From: Marinicella litoralis
Lineage (GTDB): Bacteria > Pseudomonadota > Gammaproteobacteria > Xanthomonadales > Marinicellaceae
Reading direction: 5' to 3'
Assembly: GCF_002591915.1 (NCBI RefSeq)
Contig: NZ_NIHB01000005.1
Coordinates: 1-64,000, forward strand
Length of the DNA: 64,000 nt
Every line of letters starts with the position of its first letter. Within the stretch, counting starts at the first letter, position 1. Shown here one piece after another: positions 62,518 to 64,000 of the stretch. The translations under genes and the position numbers were made by a program. The notes under the pieces were generated by a model. That model searched no databases and was not told where the DNA came from. It worked only from the letters and a program-made list of their open reading frames with translations.

Positions 62518-64000
62518 ATGGAATCCAAACAAGCAATTAACTTCAAAACCAAACTCAATGTCAACCGACCTTATGACAACAGCAAAAAGGCCAGTGAAGA
62601 TCCTGTACGCATTGAATATGCCTTGGAGTCTGATCGTGGGCGCATCATTAATTCAGCATCAGTCAGGCGCTTACAACAGAAAACCCAAGTCTTTCCCTTA
62701 GAACGCAATGCAGCGGTCAGGTCGCGCTTAACCCATTCGATGGAAGTGCAACAAAATGGGCGGTATATTGTGAAAACCCTGTTTAAAAAATTAGGCACAC
62801 GAGTGGATGAGTTGGGACTCAATGGCTTACAACCAGCAGTTGAGTCGTTGGTTGAAATGGCTTGCTTGATGCATGACATTGGAAACCCTCCTTTTGGGCA
62901 TTTTGGTGAAGTGGCGATTTCTGAATGGTTTGCGGCTCATATGGTGGATTTTCCTGCTTTGAAAAATGCAGGCAACCCAAGCTTGGCCAAGCAAATGCTC
63001 AATGACTTATTGCAGTTTGAGGGCAATGCCCAGGCCATCCGCCTGACATTTTCATTACAACAAATGAACCTGACTTATGCGCAATCGGCCAGTATATTAA
63101 AATACACCCGAGCGGCTTATGAACCCAAACCTCAAGCCAATGATCCATTGAGCTATCTTAAAAAGAAACCAGGTTTCTATTTATCAGAACAACGCTTTGT
63201 CCAAGCCATGAATCAGCTGCTGGATATGGAAATAGGGCACAGGCACCCGTTCAGTTATGTGATGGAAGCTGCCGATGACATAGCCTATTGTTTGGCTGAT
63301 TTAGAGGATGCTGTTGAAAAAGGGATTTTAAGTCTGGATGAATTAACTCGACTGTTGAAAACCACTTATGTGTTAAACGGTGGTAATTTGAATGAGTCCA
63401 ATGTGTTGTCTTTTATGGGAAACCACAACAGTTTAGAGTCGATTCTGGCTATGGCCAATGAAGCCGGTCACAGAGACACCATCAATCACAATCATGAGTA
63501 TTTTGTTAAGCTGCGAATTAACTTGATTCACCACTTAGTTGACCATGCCAGCAATCGATTTATAGAAAACATTGATGCTGTCTATAAAGGTAGCATGAAC
63601 CAAGCTTTGTTGGAAGATGGCAGTGTGGCCAATCAAATCATCAAAACATTCAAACAAGTGGGTTATGAACACGTGTTTAATCACCAAGAAGTTCAGGATT
63701 TGGAATTACAGGGGCACCGAATCATCACTGGCTTATTGGATATTTACCAATGTTTACTGCAATTATCCAAAAACCAATTTACTGAACTTTCACAAGGCGC
63801 CAATTATGGCATGAGCTACCAAGCATTGTTGTTGAATCGAATTGATTCAAAAATCATAAAAGCATACATCAAAAGTACCCAGGAACATCAGGCTGAAGAC
63901 AGTGGGCTATGGGAGTTCTATTATCGCTGTCGTTTGATTCAAGACCATGTCAGTGCGATGACTGATCACAGTGCATTGGACGAATTTAAATTATTAACCG
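62518..64000 (+). CDS. dgt: Deoxyguanosinetriphosphate triphosphohydrolase, 3' end beyond window
   Basis: Open from ATG 62518 to the edge, 494 codons with no stop; the E. coli enzyme has 505 residues, so only a short tail is probably missing. HD-domain phosphohydrolase splitting dGTP to deoxyguanosine and triphosphate. RIINSASVRRLQQKTQVFPL and RSRLTHSMEVQQ hold the first metal His; LMHDIGNPPFGHFGE carries the HD pair; FSYVMEAADDIAYCLADLEDA holds the final Asp. All HD ligands are therefore present. The length matches the long Dgt type rather than the shorter dGTPase-like group. Confidence 0.93.
   Translation, partial: MESKQAINFKTKLNVNRPYDNSKKASEDPVRIEYALESDRGRIINSASVRRLQQKTQVFPLERNAAVRSRLTHSMEVQQNGRYIVKTLFKKLGTRVDELGLNGLQPAVESLVEMACLMHDIGNPPFGHFGEVAISEWFAAHMVDFPALKNAGNPSLAKQMLNDLLQFEGNAQAIRLTFSLQQMNLTYAQSASILKYTRAAYEPKPQANDPLSYLKKKPGFYLSEQRFVQAMNQLLDMEIGHRHPFSYVMEAADDIAYCLADLEDAVEKGILSLDELTRLLKTTYVLNGGNLNESNVLSFMGNHNSLESILAMANEAGHRDTINHNHEYFVKLRINLIHHLVDHASNRFIENIDAVYKGSMNQALLEDGSVANQIIKTFKQVGYEHVFNHQEVQDLELQGHRIITGLLDIYQCLLQLSKNQFTELSQGANYGMSYQALLLNRIDSKIIKAYIKSTQEHQAEDSGLWEFYYRCRLIQDHVSAMTDHSALDEFKLLT

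Noticed and set aside
1-64000. tRNA, rRNA, CRISPR arrays, transposases, prophage genes, toxin-antitoxin or known defence systems
   Set aside because: None recognised on either strand; all large ORFs are accounted for by chromosomal housekeeping or accessory families.

Overview
The window is a gene-dense chromosomal segment of a Gammaproteobacterium with AT-leaning DNA. Housekeeping genes place it: leuS-lptE-holA, ndk-rlmN-pilW-rodZ-hisS, cvpA-purF-ubiH-ubiI, rpiA-fau-6S RNA-zapA with a ZapB-like partner and ygfB, and rplM-rpsI. A second EF-G of the Vibrio/Shewanella type, two Na+/H+ antiporters (NhaA, NhaD) and a large secreted DUF11/Ig-repeat protein suggest a marine or salt-exposed heterotroph. 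A Marinicella-like lineage would fit, but that is inference. No tRNA, rRNA, CRISPR array, prophage or insertion sequence was seen.

Layout. 1-3.5 kb: the N-terminal 658 residues of a secreted repeat protein, a lipocalin lipoprotein and a membrane-anchored thioredoxin. 3.5-10 kb: leuS-lptE-holA, followed directly by an MBOAT O-acyltransferase and an overlapping SGNH-like partner. 10-17 kb: nhaA, photolyase, a Trp-rich small protein, an outer-membrane barrel, a long acetyl-CoA hydrolase/transferase and a secreted GDPD. 17-21.5 kb: an M50 site-2-type protease with a long helical-repeat tail, and a sparse 0.77-kb stretch before a DUF1275 membrane protein. 21.5-25.5 kb: a quinone/electrophile defence operon (doxX-azoR-pirin-yqjG) divergent from a LysR regulator, with inverted repeats between them. 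25.5-31.6 kb: mixed envelope genes (7-TM His-rich protein, fused polysaccharide deacetylase, lipoprotein, rhomboid protease, DUF3592) and deoB.

31.6-38.2 kb is a fatty-acid operon: a PsrA-like TetR regulator, a FadE-like membrane protein whose catalytic motifs look eroded, a FadN-type HAD/enoyl-CoA hydratase fusion and a FadA thiolase. A CAAAC-N4-GTTTT operator candidate lies upstream. A second beta-oxidation pair (fadI-fadJ, 55.2-58.6 kb) has a perfect 14-bp palindrome at its promoter end.

38.5-55 kb holds most of the housekeeping core, including a 6S RNA gene between fau and zapA, followed by a GGDEF cyclase and nhaD. 58.9-64 kb has a urate-oxidase-N-type membrane protein, an EF-G 2 gene preceded by an unusually long imperfect hairpin in its leader, a stand-alone TfoX C-terminal domain protein and a nearly complete dgt cut by the window edge.

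The best candidates for something new are the degenerate FadE inside a tight PsrA-like fatty-acid operon, the EF-G 2 leader hairpin, the re-wired quinone-detoxification locus, and the M50 protease with its repeat tail. All are inferred from reading the sequence; no database search or structure prediction was run.
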